Part shown: piece by piece, positions 32,511 through 45,359 of the stretch
How positions within the stretch are numbered: the first letter of the stretch is position 1
Layout of the letters: each line of letters opens with the position of its first letter
DNA from: Notamacropus eugenii
Lineage: Eukaryota > Chordata > Mammalia > Diprotodontia > Macropodidae
Assembly (NCBI RefSeq): GCF_028372415.1
Contig: NC_092876.1
Location: 59,854,385 to 59,918,384 of the forward strand
Reading direction: 5' to 3'
Length of the DNA stretch: 64,000 nt
Position numbers and translations under genes: made by a program
The notes under the pieces: generated by a model
The model's database searches: none
Told to the model about the DNA's origin: nothing
What the model saw: only the letters and a program-made list of their open reading frames with translations

Positions 32511-35500
32511 TCAGCACTGGGGCTTACTCCCCCAACACAGGATGTTGGGGAAGCTTTGATATTTGAGACTGTAGGTCCCTAGATTTTTCAACAAGCAGTT
32601 GGCTACAGTTCTGTCACAGGAGCAGATCTGATGTTGGCACTTGCTTCCAGACCCTGGAAACGGAAAGAAATCATTAGAGCTGGAGGACATAGACAACTGA
32701 CTAATTCTCCCTTTTGTTGGGCCCTCCTGCCTCATGTAGACCAAACCCTTTCCTTGGTGCTTTGGGGAAGAGTCAGAAGAAGCAGGTGCCCTTGTCTCTC
32801 CATCCCAAGAGGGTGGGATACAGCACTCAGCCTTGAAGAGCTCAGGGGCAGGGCCTGAGTTCATGGTTCTGCCCATCTGGGGTGCTCGGTCAGTGAAGAG
32901 GCTCTCTTACCACAAGTGATGGTGTCATTATGGTAGGTGTAATCATATTTCTCCTTTTTGGGGTCACAGCCCTCCTTCATCAGCCTTGAGTAGCAGCAGT
33001 CTTGGGTTGCACAGCACCTGTAGTGAGGACCTTTGCTGAGAACTGCTCTCTCCCAGGGGGAGCAGTCAGTCAACAGACATTATATTCAGTGCCTTCTCCC
33101 AGCTCCAATGCAGGATTATTCAAGAATCAGTAGACATGGAAGAAGTTAATGGAGAGAATAGGCCTGAATGTTGGCACAGCTGGATCCATACGATCTTAGG
33201 GTTTAGAGCTGGCAAGGACCTTAGAAAAGAAGATAAACTCTCTGGTTTTATAGACTATGAAACAAAGGGTTAAAGGGACTCACTCAAGGACCTGGTCTTG
33301 GTTCTGTCACTGACCTTCTATATGATCTTGGGTGGCAGAGGTAGACAAATCTACACATAACTCAGGGAACATTCCTCAGATAATGCAAGAAAGGATTGGT
33401 TATGGGCCCCCATGCTATATGAGTGAAGGTGAGAGAGGAAAGGGAGTCTACTTACATTTTCTTCTGGAAATTCTGAACAGGAACCTTAAGAAAATCAATT
33501 CTCTAGAAGAGAACTGATTTGAATTCCTCATTTTTTAGTTCAGGCTTGGCCCCAAAGTCTCACGGTAGAGAAGTCCCAGTTTCATATGAGTTAATAATGC
33601 CTGTAAAGTACTTGAGTAATCTCAAAGCACTATCTAAAAAGCATCTATCTACCATCATCATTTTCATTCTCAGCCTTCCATTGGGGGCATCTCAAGGGCT
33701 TACACAGTACCAGTCACTATGGATCCTCACTGGTGGTCAATCAGTCAGTCAATGAGTATTTAATAAGCATTTACTATGTGCTATTGGGGGCAGCTAGAGG
33801 GTTCAGTGGATAGAATACTGGGCCTGGAGTCAGGAAGACTTGAGTTCAAATCCTAATTTAGACACTTACTAGCTGAGCAAGTCACTTAATCTCTGTTTGC
33901 ATCAACCCACTGGAGAAGAAAATGGCAAACCAGTTCAATCTCTGCCAAGAAAACCACATGGCCAATATTGGCATGATATGGTCCACGGGGTCAAGAAGAG
34001 TTAGACATGACATATGCTATTTCTCATACGAGGTGTTGGAGATACAAAAACCAAACAAAATAGCTTCTGCCCAAAAAGAGCTGACCTTCTATAAAATGAA
34101 GATGATGATGGTGATTCCCAGTCTCAGAATTGGGAGGGAACTTGGAGGTCATCTAATCCAGTAGACCCAAGGAGCTCCCTTTATAACATCCCTGACACAG
34201 CTTTATCTGGTTCCTTAGGCAGCCTATTCCACTTTGTGATGACTCATTATTTGGAAGTTTTTCCTTATGTCATGCCTAAATATTCCTTTTTGCTTATTCT
34301 ACCCATTGCCCCTAGCTTTTTCCTTGGGGTCCAAGCAGGATAGGTTAGATTCCTATTCCCCATAATGGTCCTTCAAAGATTTAAAGACAGCTTACATACC
34401 AGTTGAATCTTCCACACCTTGTTTTCATTCTCTAGTTAGAATTTCCCCATTCATTCTTCTTCCTACCCCAGGGACACTGTCTTCCTTTCTTGTCTTGGAT
34501 CTAAGCTGAAACATAAATGAGTCCTTCCCTCCAAAGCCTGTGTGTCCATTCAGTGGATACAATAGACCTTGTAGCTCAGCCCCTAGTCTTTGGTACTGGC
34601 ATGTGTGAAAAATCTGTAGAGCTTTGGGTGTCTTGGACACCTTTGGGGACAACTGCCTATAGGCTTCTCTAGGCCTGTCTCAAACAAAATGTTACCTGAG
34701 TGATCTGGGTGGGTCCAGTCATTTCCCTCTTGAAACTTTGGTCTCACCATCCTTAAGATGAAATGTTTGGCCTGGGTGATTTCTAAGATCCCTCCCAGCC
34801 CTAAGTCCTGTGCTGCCTATTAGGGATTTGCAGTCTGATCTGGGGCCATTCCTTTAGCCCCTACTTATGGAAGACTTCACAGGCTCCTCTGTTTCTACTA
34901 TTTCTACTCTCAACATGTCTTTCCTTGATTCCCCTGCTTCTTGTCCCATCCTTAGCCTGGTTTAGAAGTAGAGGCTGATCCTGGGAGCTGTGAGACCCAC
35001 CCTTACAGGACCAAGAGAGAGCAACTCACCTGTCAGTGGCATCTTTGGGGGTCCCCCGCCCCCCCAAGCCACAGTGGCAGCCATAAAAGCCATAATTAAA
35101 CAGGGCATTCTTTCCTGTCACCAGCTGAATGATTTCTTGCAGTTGCTTCAGGTTCCCCTGTACTTGAGATAGGTCTGCAAGACAGATACATTCTGTTGAC
35201 ATCTTCATCTGCCTCCCTGGGAGTGAATAGTGATTGACTTTGCCTCTTTCCTTTCCCCACCCACCGCCTTTCTGTCTCTCACATTTCCTATTGGATAAGG
35301 GAGGTCATCTTCTTTCTCCTCTTTCAAACTTACTACAGGGAGGGATTGGAAGCAAAACTGGGGGGAGCCAGAAGTCCTGGGAGCAGGCATGGTGATAGTA
35401 GTGGGGGCTCTTTGTATAATCCAAGGGTGTGTCCCTCATGGGGCTCATGTATGGGGAAAAGTCATAGAGTCAGCTCTTACCATAGACCATCAATACAGCC

Positions 35501-35520
35501 AGCAGGAGGAAGGTCTTCAT
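32511..35520 (-). CDS. Secreted group IIA-like phospholipase A2 homologue, Gln48 type (gene 2)
   Basis: Spliced CDS on the minus strand with exons 35520-35481, 35174-35030, 33017-32911 and 32653-32511, giving 435 nt and 144 residues. All junctions are GT-AG, and exon lengths are identical to gene 1. The signal peptide is [14 protein letters not shown] and the mature chain probably starts [10 protein letters not shown]. The calcium loop [13 protein letters not shown] is canonical. The active-site segment reads [12 protein letters not shown], so His48 is Gln (CAA) while Asp49, Tyr52 and Asp99 (CSCDRT) remain. All 14 cysteines are kept and the protein ends SKPQC. The sequence is closest in style to PLA2G2A. 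The protein should be secreted and disulfide-stabilised but catalytically dead, possibly acting through receptor or membrane binding (inference). Intron 3 is about 2.0 kb, against 0.5 kb in gene 1, and holds a Mar1 SINE and CR1-like sequence. Confidence 0.92.
33785..34020 (+). mobile_element. Mar1-type SINE in intron 3 of PLA2-like gene 2
   Basis: Complete plus-strand copy: 'ggcagctagagggttcagtg', 'ctggagtcaggaagacttga', 'aaatggcaaaccagttcaat' and 'aagaagagttagacatgac'. It is antisense to the gene. Confidence 0.85.
34110..34440. mobile_element. CR1/L3-like 3' region
   Basis: 'ggaggtcatctaatccagta' and the 'ccattgcccctag' / 'tcctt..ggggtc' pattern resemble an ancient LINE end also seen at 42075-42260 and 53770-54170. 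Confidence 0.4.
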
Positions 35521-35550
35521 TCTGAAGGTATTGAAGGTTCTCCCCTCCCA

Positions 35551-38500
35551 CTGGGAAGGGAGAAAAAGTTCTCAGTCAAGAGCACTAGGACATTTGGAAA
35601 GAAGGAAGCTGAGATCACAGCTTTGAGAAGATGAAGGAAGACAAATGTATCTGCTGGAGAGAGTGAAGTTTTCAAAGTATCCTGGTCCACTCTCACACAG
35701 ACACATTTGTAGCCACGGAAACACACAGAGATGAAGGGCCACTATTCAGTTCCATACAATTAACATTTGCTCAGCACTTACTACATGTGAAATGAGAGAC
35801 ATTACAGGGTTATGGAGAGAAAGTCGGCCTCCCAAGGAGGAAGGCCAGAATTCAAGGGCCACCTATGACCTATCCTGGCCGTGTGACCCTAGACAAGGCC
35901 CTTAACCTCTCAGTGCTCTAGGAAACTATGTAAGACTATAAATGACAGGGCACATGCTAAGCTTCATTGATAGAGGGAATCAGTCTCTTTACCTGGTAGT
36001 TCTTTATACCAATGAAATTGTCTCATCCTTATCCCCTATAGATGTTTAAGGAACTTTGCTAGACATTGGGAATAGAAAAGGAGGGAAACAGTGCCTGCCC
36101 CTTTAAGAGCTTACATCCTGCTATGAGAGTAATGCAACATGTATAAAGATAGCATAATACAAGATAATGTGAGGAAGAATGACATACTAGGAGCCAAGGG
36201 AATCAAGGTGTCAAGGTGGAGGTGATAGTGCCTGAATTGAACCTTGAGGGAAAAACAAGGGTTGATTCCAGATATGGAAGAGACAGTTCATACAAAGACA
36301 CACAAGTTGAGAAAGAAGTATGAAATTCAGAGAACAGCTAATGGTTCAGTGTGCCTGGAACGTAGAGGAGTGTGTTAAGGAGAACTGTACGAAATAGAGT
36401 TATCTAGAATGTAGAGAGCCTTGAATACCAGGCTAAATTTGTGTGTGACCATGGACAAGTCAGTTAAATCTCTCAGAGCCTCAATTTCCTCAATGGTAAA
36501 AAGGGAATAATAAAACTTGTCCTACTCAGTTCAGAGAGTTGTTGGAAGGAAAGTGTTTTTCAAATCACAAAGCACTGTAGAAACAGTGAGTATTGCTGGA
36601 ATGTACATAGTAGGTGCAGTAAGATTGTACACAGTAGACACAGTAGGTGTGGTAAGAATGTACGTAGTAGGCATAATTGGTTGGGGTGTTGAACTGGTGG
36701 CTATAAGGAACCTATATATGCATATACACCTGCACAAATACATATGCACATGTTCTATAAACTAGGCATGGAAATACACGTTCAGATAACCTAAAGGCCT
36801 ATGTTAAAGAAGTATTGACAATCCGGAGACCATTTGGCATAGTGGAATGTTATTTTTTGAACTGGGAAGACAAGTTTAAATTTCACTTTAGACATTAACT
36901 ATATGACCATGGGCAAGTCTCTTAACTTTTTTCACCCTTAATTTCTTCATTTGTAAAGTGGAGATAATGGCACCTACCTCCCTGGGTTGTTGTAAGAATC
37001 AAATGAGATAATGCATGCAAAATGCTTTGTAAACACTGATGGGCTATATACATGTGAGCTATTAATATTATGATAGATTTAATCAGTCAATAAATTGCTT
37101 AAGTCATTTCCTGGTAAAAATGTCTCCACTGTAGGAGGATTGAGATCTAGAGAGCTTTAGGCTAGATCAGTCCCAGAAATAGACTTCATAGTTCCCAGCA
37201 AAATCAGGTGCCCACTTCCCATCCAACTCCCCTTTCCACAATCCTATGTAACACAGACTGTCCACATTGCACAAAAAGGGTCTGGGGTCCAAGTTTACTA
37301 GAGGAGCCCAGAAGTGGATTCATCTCCCACCTCCAAAGGGGAAAGCAGCCACCTTGAATGGAATTAGAGGTGAGAGACTTGGCAGTGATACCCTGCTGGG
37401 TTAGAGCCAAGGCCATCACGTTCCAAGCATGAAAGTGGATGCTCTCACATTCCAACTCAGGACACTCTATGCTGCTTCAGAGGCTGGATCACAAAGGGCT
37501 TTGTACACATTTGTCAGACTGACCAACCATATGCTTATGGCAAACATTTAAATGCCAGGTCAACACTCCAACTGAGTGCCACTGTTTACATTTCACAATA
37601 GTCACTGGCATTTCTATGTGACTTGCAAAACCCTTTCCTTCCAACAACTCTAGGACCTGAGTAGGACAAGTTTTATTATTCCCTTTTTACTGATAAGAAA
37701 GTTGAGGCTCTAAGAGATGTGACTGACTTGTCCATGATCCCACATTAAGCTAGGAAGTAGCTGAGTCAGGTTTTTTGCCCTGGTCCTCTGACTCTGAGAC
37801 CCTGCCCCTCTTTCTTTTCCAAAAACCCATATTCTTCCTCTCCTTCAGATACTTTCTTTAGGAAGAATTAATTAATCTATCTTTGTCCCAGTCAACATCC
37901 ATTTTAACATCTCCTCTATGCTTATACAGATATATAGTTTACAGTTGTCTATTTTGGAGGACACATTTTTGATGCCTTTTTGGGAGAAGAGAATCTGGAA
38001 CTGTGATTTCATTGGTACAGGGCCCATAAGGAAACTCCTTCAACCAAAGCAGATCCTTTCTTCTCTGCTAATAATCTTAGTTGCATGGAGACACTGAAAG
38101 TTTATGAGTTCTACAGTCGCCATATGTCAGAGAGCCCAGGTTTTCCTGGTTTGAGGCCAGTTTTCCATCCTCTGGACCATGTTGCTTTCTTTCATGCCTC
38201 TCAGATATGTGTTCTGCTTCACTTCTCAAAGCTAGAAGCTTAGAAAGGAGACTCTCCACCAGTCTTGAAGCTCCCTGAGGACAGCAGCCTACATACCACT
38301 CTGGGACTTCTTTTCAAGGTAGGGACCAGACTTCTTCTTTATTCAATAAGGCTCAATAACCTTAACCTCCCCTGTGTGTCTTGCATCTAGTTCAAGACTC
38401 CATTGAGTGTGTGTGTGATGACCTGTCTTAAGTCATTCCCCTTCTAGTATTTCTAGACCCTCCCAAGAGATATCCCTCACACCAGAGTAACATGTCCTTC

Positions 38501-38589
38501 CTTATATTGTCCTCTCACCCCTCACCCTTCCCCTTTTCTCAGATGAGAAAGCCAAACCCCATCTTGCTCAGCATCCACCTGAGACTCAC
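35551..38589 (-). other. Intron 1 of PLA2-like gene 2
   Basis: No coding sequence seen. It contains MIR-like SINE pieces (about 35815-35930, 36420-36600, 36830-37090 on plus; 37660-37800 on minus), a segment of the unnamed repeat family at about 36040-36400, and the block 37310-37555 that is shared with the region upstream of gene 1. Confidence 0.5.
37310..37555 (-). repeat. Paralogous upstream block, gene 2 copy
   Basis: Partner of 6085-6345, located in intron 1 of gene 2, with the same order of short identical words and scattered indels. By analogy, gene 1's missing promoter would be expected roughly 1 kb beyond 6345. That interval is now filled by other repeats. Confidence 0.6.
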
Positions 38590-38660
38590 CTGGGATAGAC
38601 AAGGCTTCTCCTTGGTGCTGACACTACTGCTTATGCTGACTTTGCCATCCCCCTTATATA
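38590..38660 (-). promoter_or_regulatory. TATA box and noncoding exon 1 of PLA2-like gene 2
   Basis: On the minus strand TATATAAGG (38660-38652) is followed about 60 nt later by a consensus donor, CCCAG|GTGAGT, with the exon ending at 38590. Transcription would start near 38628. The matching acceptor is 'ctcccttcccag' ending at 35551, leaving 30 nt of 5' UTR before the ATG at 35520, so intron 1 is about 3.0 kb. A TATA-driven noncoding first exon fits group IIA genes. Start site and splicing are inferred. Confidence 0.6.
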
Positions 38661-38756
38661 GCCTGTCTTGCTTTACTTGGGATAGGGAGGTTGTGGGTGG
38701 TGGAGATGTAAGATGGAACAAGAAGAAACTAACATTTACATAATGTTAGCATCTGT

Positions 38757-38995
38757 GGGCAGCTAGGTGGTGAAACAGAGCTCCAGGACTGCAGTCAGGG
38801 AAACTCATCTTCAGGAATTCAAATCTGGCCTCATACATTTATTAACAGCAAGATCCCAGGCAAGTCACTTCACTCTATTTGCCTCAGCTTCCTCATCTGT
38901 AAATGAGCTGAGGGAAATGGCAAACCACTCCAGTATCTTTGCCAAGAAAACCCCAAAATGGGGTCACAAAAAGTCAGACATGACTCAACAACATG
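38757..38995 (+). mobile_element. Mar1-type SINE
   Basis: Full-length plus copy from 'gggcagctaggtggtgaaac' to 'aaagtcagacatgactcaac', located just upstream of the PLA2-like gene 2 promoter. Confidence 0.9.
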
Positions 38996-39009
38996 AACAT
39001 CTACATTGA

Positions 39010-39964
39010 AAATATCTTTAATCAGAGCCTTGTCAGAGGGCAAATCTGGAAAACCATCTATCCTCTGGATAATGACCAGCGCAAATTCCAGGTCATTCCC
39101 AAGTCCTAACTAGTCCCAGGCCAGACAACATTCCAAAACTGTCTCTAGATGGAAAAATTATCCTTCCTTTCCCCTCACTGCTATTCTCCACTCCCAAGAG
39201 ACACATAGGGTGAGGGGTGAGGGTGGGGGTGGTTAGAATGAGCTGCAGGTGCAAGATTTAGGAGAGTTCATTGGCTCTAAGACTGAAAATTTTAGGGCTA
39301 CATTCCCTTCTTCTGGTGATGGTAGTACCTGAGAGATGTTAAAAATTAGAATAAATTAAAAATTATCTTATTTAGCCTGACTGACTAGAATCCTAGGGTT
39401 TGGTCTTGACTTATCAATGAGTATAGCCAATATTCATATAAGTTTACAACTTAGTACATAATTTATATTTTCTCATTTGATTCCCCACAATAGCCCTGTG
39501 AGATACATAGTAAAAGTATAATTTTCTCAATTTTACAAATGAGAAAATTGAGGTTGAGATTAAATGACTTGCTCTTGATCATGCAGTCAATGAATGTCTG
39601 AATTACAACTTAAATCCATGCCCTCTAGATCCAACCTCTTGCTTCCCCCTCCCCCAAGACAACATTACATTCTTTTGCATCACAAGTGGACTTTTTCCTG
39701 TATTTTCTAGATAGAATGATTGATTAAGAGGTGACCTTATACATCATCTAGGACCATCAAAGGGACCTTATAGGTCATCTCATTCAAGCTACTTCATTTT
39801 ACAGATGAGGAAGATGAAGCTCAGTGAGAGAAAGTGATTTGCCCAGAGTCATGTAGACTAGAATTCTCAAACTCAAGTAGAAACAGATTTCTGCAAGTGG
39901 CATGTTGACTTAGGAAATCACATACTAAGATTATCTATGTTCTGTCATATATATATATATATAT

Positions 39965-40004
<40 letters not shown>

Positions 40005-42070
40005 TGCTAAATATTTTTCAGCCCTATTTTAATCTGGTTCAACTCTATACTTGACTTCTTGCCACCAAGAGATCATACATTTGATGACTATGATACAGAT
40101 CACAAGAAGTGATCTATACTTATAGGTAACAAGCTAGGGCCATACTTTGGGATATATTTCCAATGTGGATGAAAAAATAAATTTTTCATGTGACTTTATT
40201 TCAATAAACAGATGCTAAATGATAACTTTACCTGAAAATCAATAGTGAAGAAAGCAGAGAAGATGCACAGACCCACTGAAAACTGAGAGGAAAGGGATAA
40301 CCTACAAAAAAAGAAACTCCCTGAAAGGCAATTGAGCAAAGTCCTTGTGTCCTTCCAGACAAGTGACAAGGTCATCAGAACATGATGTTTCTTCAAAGAG
40401 AATTTCAGACATGAGTACCAAGCTGATCCCTAATACACTAGCTCTTTTCTGCTAATGGACAGTGTACTGAGAATTTGAAAGGCTTGGGTTCTAGTTTCAG
40501 TACTCCTATATGTGGTATTCCCTTGGAAAATTGACTTGACTCTCAATCCTTGAATTTCCTCATCTATTAAATAATAAGATTGGACTAGAGGAATGGTTCC
40601 CAACCAATGGACCAAGAAGCTTGAGGGGGAAGTGTGTGGGTGAATGTTATAATAAAGGGTCTGTGAATTCATGAATAATCAAAAATACTTCCAATACACT
40701 GGATAAATAATATGTCTTATACTCCTTCACATTACTATTTTTCAAATGTCTGCTGATACTGTAGTTGTGAATAAAATACAGAACATTTAAAAGCATGACT
40801 GAATTTTTGCTGTTTTGAATTTTCTCAAGTAGTAAATCTCAATAGTATAGTGACTATCTTGTAGGGACACGAAAATTTTTTTTAACATTCAGTCCTCAGA
40901 CTTGAAAAGATTGGCCATTATTGGTCTATGTCATCCCTCCAGTCCCTTTTAGTTCTAACACTCTATGTTCTAGAGTAACTTTCTGCTCTAATAGCTCACA
41001 TTTATGTGATGTTTTAAGTCAGAAGTGTCAAACACTTGTTCTTCCCGAGGAACTAGATTAAAATGTATTTGATAAATATTGTCAAATATTTAACAAAAAA
41101 TAAAAATGCAATGAACTATAGATAATGTTAATATATGGTTTCTTGCAGGGATGCTTTGTGTGGTACAAGGAAGTCCAGTTTCCCTTTGAGTTTGGTGCCA
41201 CTGCTAAGGTTTATAAAGTCCCTCACATTGGCTCTGAAGTGAAAGTACAAATCTCACTCCTCCAGCTCTCTAGATGAGGAAACAGATTGGTTGTGATTTG
41301 CTGAAAGTCAAGCAATCTATAGAGAGTCACTCAAACACAGTTTTCCGATTCCCAATTCCAGTCATCTTGCCACTGCTCCTCTCTGCCTCTAACATTCTTG
41401 GGGTCTCTCTGAACTCTAAAAGTCTAGAGTCTCCTATCCCTCCTAGCTCTAACTAAAGTCTATTCAAGTAGCACTTACTGTTTATAATAGAAATCAACAA
41501 TCTTTTGAATTTTTTTAATATATCAATCTATTAAATACTAAGGCTAAGTAGGATTAACCTGCCTGATGATACAGATGAAGAAACAGACTAAGATTGTGAA
41601 CAAGTCAAATTGATTCCTTCAGCTTGCTTCAGAGACCCCAAAGACACAGCTCTTAGAACAGGGTCCTCCTGCTATCTTTAGCACAGATCACAGGTCTCTG
41701 ATCTTATTCTCGAGTCACTCAACCTTAAAGCCAGGCCATTCTTACAGTTAGCACATCATTGCCAACAGCCAGACACGCAATTCAGCCTCGGGCAAGAGGA
41801 GAGCTGCTGGGGTTCATAAAGTACAGTTGGTCCTGTTCTCTACAGAACAAAGAAAGCCAAGTTCTTTCATTAGTGGGGAAAAGAAGTAAATGTGTTTGGC
41901 TATAGGGAAATTCTTTCATGATGTTCTTTTTATTAGAAAAAGAAGGAATAAATTTTGAAAAATAAGTTGTAAACAAAATGGAGACAGTGTGGTAGAAGGA
42001 ACATGTGGATGGTATCTAAGACTCTTCGGCTTTATTTCCAGCTAAACTGCAGATTTACTATGTTATCTAG
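39010..42070. other. No gene recognised
   Basis: Contains minus-strand MIR-like pieces (about 39480-39620 and 39790-39860) and a (TA)n(CA)n tract at 39945-40003. Otherwise it is AT-rich sequence without supportable exons. Confidence 0.5.
39945..40003 (+). repeat. (TA)n(CA)n compound microsatellite
   Basis: Runs of TA then CA, about 58 bp. Confidence 0.9.
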
Positions 42071-42074
42071 GTAC

Positions 42075-42260
42075 ATAACAGAATCAGAGCATTTCAGAGT
42101 TGGATGGGACCTCAGCAGCCATCTTGTCAAATCCATACCCCAAAATGAATCCTCAACCCTCCATAGTAAACCTGACAAGTGATCATCCAGTCTTTGCTTG
42201 AAGATGTTCCATGCCTCTTGAAGCAGCCTATTCTGCTTACGGTGGAACAACATAGGGTGG
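42075..42260. mobile_element. CR1/L3-like 3' region fragment
   Basis: 'cagagttggatgggacctca' with 'ccagtctttgcttgaagatg' resembles the element at 53770-54170. Confidence 0.4.
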
Positions 42261-42819
42261 TCACACTCCTAAGCTTCAGGATCCAGAGGAACCCTGGCTG
42301 TCAGTCCCCTCCCACCTTGTGGGTGGTTGGGAAACCAAAGTACCAGAAGCTGTGGCTGTCTTGGCATAGGGGAGTTGTTGCCATAAACTCTCAACACCTC
42401 CTGACTTGGTTAAGACCATTTCTTTCAAAGATCAACCTCCCATAAAAGCATGAGGAGACAGATATCTATCCCAAATCCTGGAAAACAGGGGACTGACATA
42501 TCCTTCCATGCTACTACCCCATGAATATTCAGAGTAGGAATGAGACCACCGTTATTCCTGATTCAGGTTGAGTGCAAACTTCTGTTTTATTGTCTTCCAG
42601 ACCCTGAAGAGAGTCCTGGATCCTTTGTTGCCTCTTCCTGGGGCAAGGCCTTACCTGCTGTAAAGAGCAAGAGGGATAGATTTGTCCCCAGGGTTGTGAC
42701 TACGTACAGATGAGGATAGTGGAGGAAGAGTCAGGTGAGTAGAAAGGAGTACTGGATCTCTCTATCTCCCACAGGTACCATCCTGAACCAGACATACATG
42801 GCCTATTAAGGTCATACAT

Positions 42820-43265
42820 GACATGTAACTATTAGGAATAATTATTTTAGCATTTTTATTTTCAGTTCTAAATCTTTTCCCTCCCTTTGCCCCCTCCTTT
42901 ACCCAATGGGAAAGCAAAAAATATAATACACATTATACATATGAAATCATGCAAAAACATATTTCCTCATTAACCTTGTTGTAAAAAAAAAAAAAAGAAA
43001 CGTAAGAAAACTAAGTGCCAATCTGAACTCATAATTCGTCAGTTCTCTCTTTGAAGACAGATAGCATTTCATCATGAGTCCAATGGAATTGTCATGGATT
43101 GTTGTATTGATCAGGTAGCTAAGTCTTGATTATCACTACAATATTGCTACTATTGTGTAGAATGCTCTTCCAAGTCTGTTCACTTCACTTTGCATCAGTT
43201 CATGTATGTCTTTCCAGGTTTTTCTGAAATCATTTCCTTCACCTGTTTACAACAGAAATCAACAA
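42820..43265 (-). mobile_element. LINE-1 3' end
   Basis: Reverse complement of an L1 3' UTR and the last codons of ORF2, with landmarks 'cactttgcatcagttcatgt' and 'gtctttccaggtttttctga'. Confidence 0.75.
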
Positions 43266-43294
43266 TCTCTTGATTTATTTTTTACATTGTTATG

Positions 43295-43690
43295 TTTGTC
43301 CTTCGTTCTCAAAGAGGACAATGACATCAAAGAAATGATGACATGACTTGCAGTCGACTTTGATTTGAGTGAAGGAAGGCTGTGTAAGGACATCAGCCTC
43401 ACTTTCACCTCCAAACCCATCTGGGCCCAGGGCCAGATATTCATCAGGATGACTGGAGATGGCCCAGGATGCACTGGGGGACCCTGATGGCCCTTTTATG
43501 CTGAATTCTTTTCAGTTTCTCACTTTGAGAAACTAAATTCATTGAATAGGTCTCTTTAAGAAGTGAGTCAAGGGATGGCCCCTTTAATACATTAAAAAAA
43601 AAAAAAAATCAAACTTCAAGGGGAAGTTCCTCAGGGTTCCTGGCCAAAACAGAAACAGTTACTACTCTGTGATAGGAGGATAGGGACCTG
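43295..43690 (+). mobile_element. Marsupial SINE, second type, with long tail
   Basis: 'gtccttcgttctcaaagagg', 'gactggagatggcccaggat', an A-run at 43590-43604 and 'aaaacagaaacagttac'. It serves as the uninterrupted reference for the split copy at 30296-31210. Confidence 0.75.
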
Positions 43691-44114
43691 TTATTGTTAT
43701 CTAATCTATGAGTTCCAGAGTGAATTGGGTTTAAGGACTGGTCTTTGAGAAAGAAATCTAGTCAGTAAACCCCAAGTTAATGAAGACAATTTCAGCCATG
43801 GACCCATTCTAATGAGGGGTTCGGGAATGTAATTCTGATCATGTCATTTACTTCCAAATCACCATAGCCTCAGGGAAATCTAAATAAAGGATCTATATAT
43901 TCCAACCAAGCCTGAGAAGAACACAGTGTGCTGGGAGTTCAACCCTAGATTAAATTCCTTGTAAGGTTGGGTGGCATAGCAATGCCTACATTGAGGAGAT
44001 TGGTAATTCTCTGTCATCATCAGTCCTGTCCTTCAGAGGCTGAAACTTAAAATGAGGATCATAGAAAAGGGGGAGAACTCTGGATCTTTTCAAATCATTG
44101 GTTATTAATAATCA

Positions 44115-45310
44115 TTTCTCTTATTCATTTCTTTTTTATTTTTGTAAAGAATTCATTTTTAATAGATTATTTTTCCCCAATTACAAGTAAAGCAATTTTA
44201 GCATTCTTTTTTTTTCAAAATTTGAGTTCCAAATCCTGTCTCTTCCTCCCCTCCCCCCTTCATTGACAAGGCAAGCAATTTGACATAGGTTATACATGTA
44301 TACCCATGCAAAACACATGTCCATGTAAGTCATTCTACGAAAGAAAACACAGATTAAAAAAACACAAGAAAAATAAAGTAAAAAAAGTGTCTTTCATCTG
44401 TATTCAAGTTCCACTAATTCCTTCTCTGGAAATGGATAGCACCTTTCATCATAAATCCTTCAGAATTGTCTTAGATCATTGTATTTCTGAGAATAACTGT
44501 TATTCCTAGTAGATTATTATAAAATATTGTTGTTACTATGTACAATGGTCTCCTGGTTCTACTCCTTTCACTTTGCACTGATTCATGTAAGTCTTTCTGG
44601 GTTTTTCTAAGAGCATCCTGTTCATCATTTCTTATAGCACGATAGTATTCCATTACAATCATATATCAGGACTTCATGGGCATCCCCTTCATTTCCAATT
44701 CTTTGTCACCACAATAAATATTTTTGTACAAATGAGTCCTTTTCCTTTGATCTCTTTGGAATACAGACCTAGTAGTGGTATTGCTGGGTTTTATGCAGTT
44801 TTATAGACCTTTGGACACAATTTCAAATTGCTCTCCAGAATAGTTGGACCAGTTCACATCAGGGTACGAAGTTTTCTATATCCCTTCTAGCGTTTGTCAT
44901 TTTTCTTTTCTATCATTTTAGTCAATCTGATGGATATGAGATAATATTTGAGTTGTCTTAATTTGCATTTATCTGATTATTAGTGATTTAGAGCATTTTT
45001 ATGTCACTATTGATAGTTTTGATTTTTTTCTTCTGAAAACTGCCTGTTCATATCCTGTGGCCATTTATCAGTTGGAGAATGGCTCCTATTTTTATAAATT
45101 TGGATCAATTCACTAGATAGTTGCAAAATGAGGCCTTTATCACAGAACTTTACTGTAATATCCCTTGGTACTCTTGTAATTTCCTGTTTTCTTTTTAATT
45201 TTGATTGCGATGCTTTTGTTTGTGCAAAACTTTTTAGATTTTTTGTGTGCTCCTCTACAGTTGGGCACAATGTACTCTGACCCTAACAAAATGATGTCAT
45301 TTGGATTTTT
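44115..45310 (-). mobile_element. LINE-1 3' part (3' UTR and ORF2 C-terminus)
   Basis: Minus-strand frames include 'MEYYRAIRNDEQDALRKTQK' (44471-44662) and '[17 protein letters not shown]' (45007-45270), homologous to the end of ORF2. It is decayed. Confidence 0.8.
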
Positions 45311-45359
45311 TTCAGTCATAAAGGACAACAACCAACCACTACAGTATTTGTTTTATATG

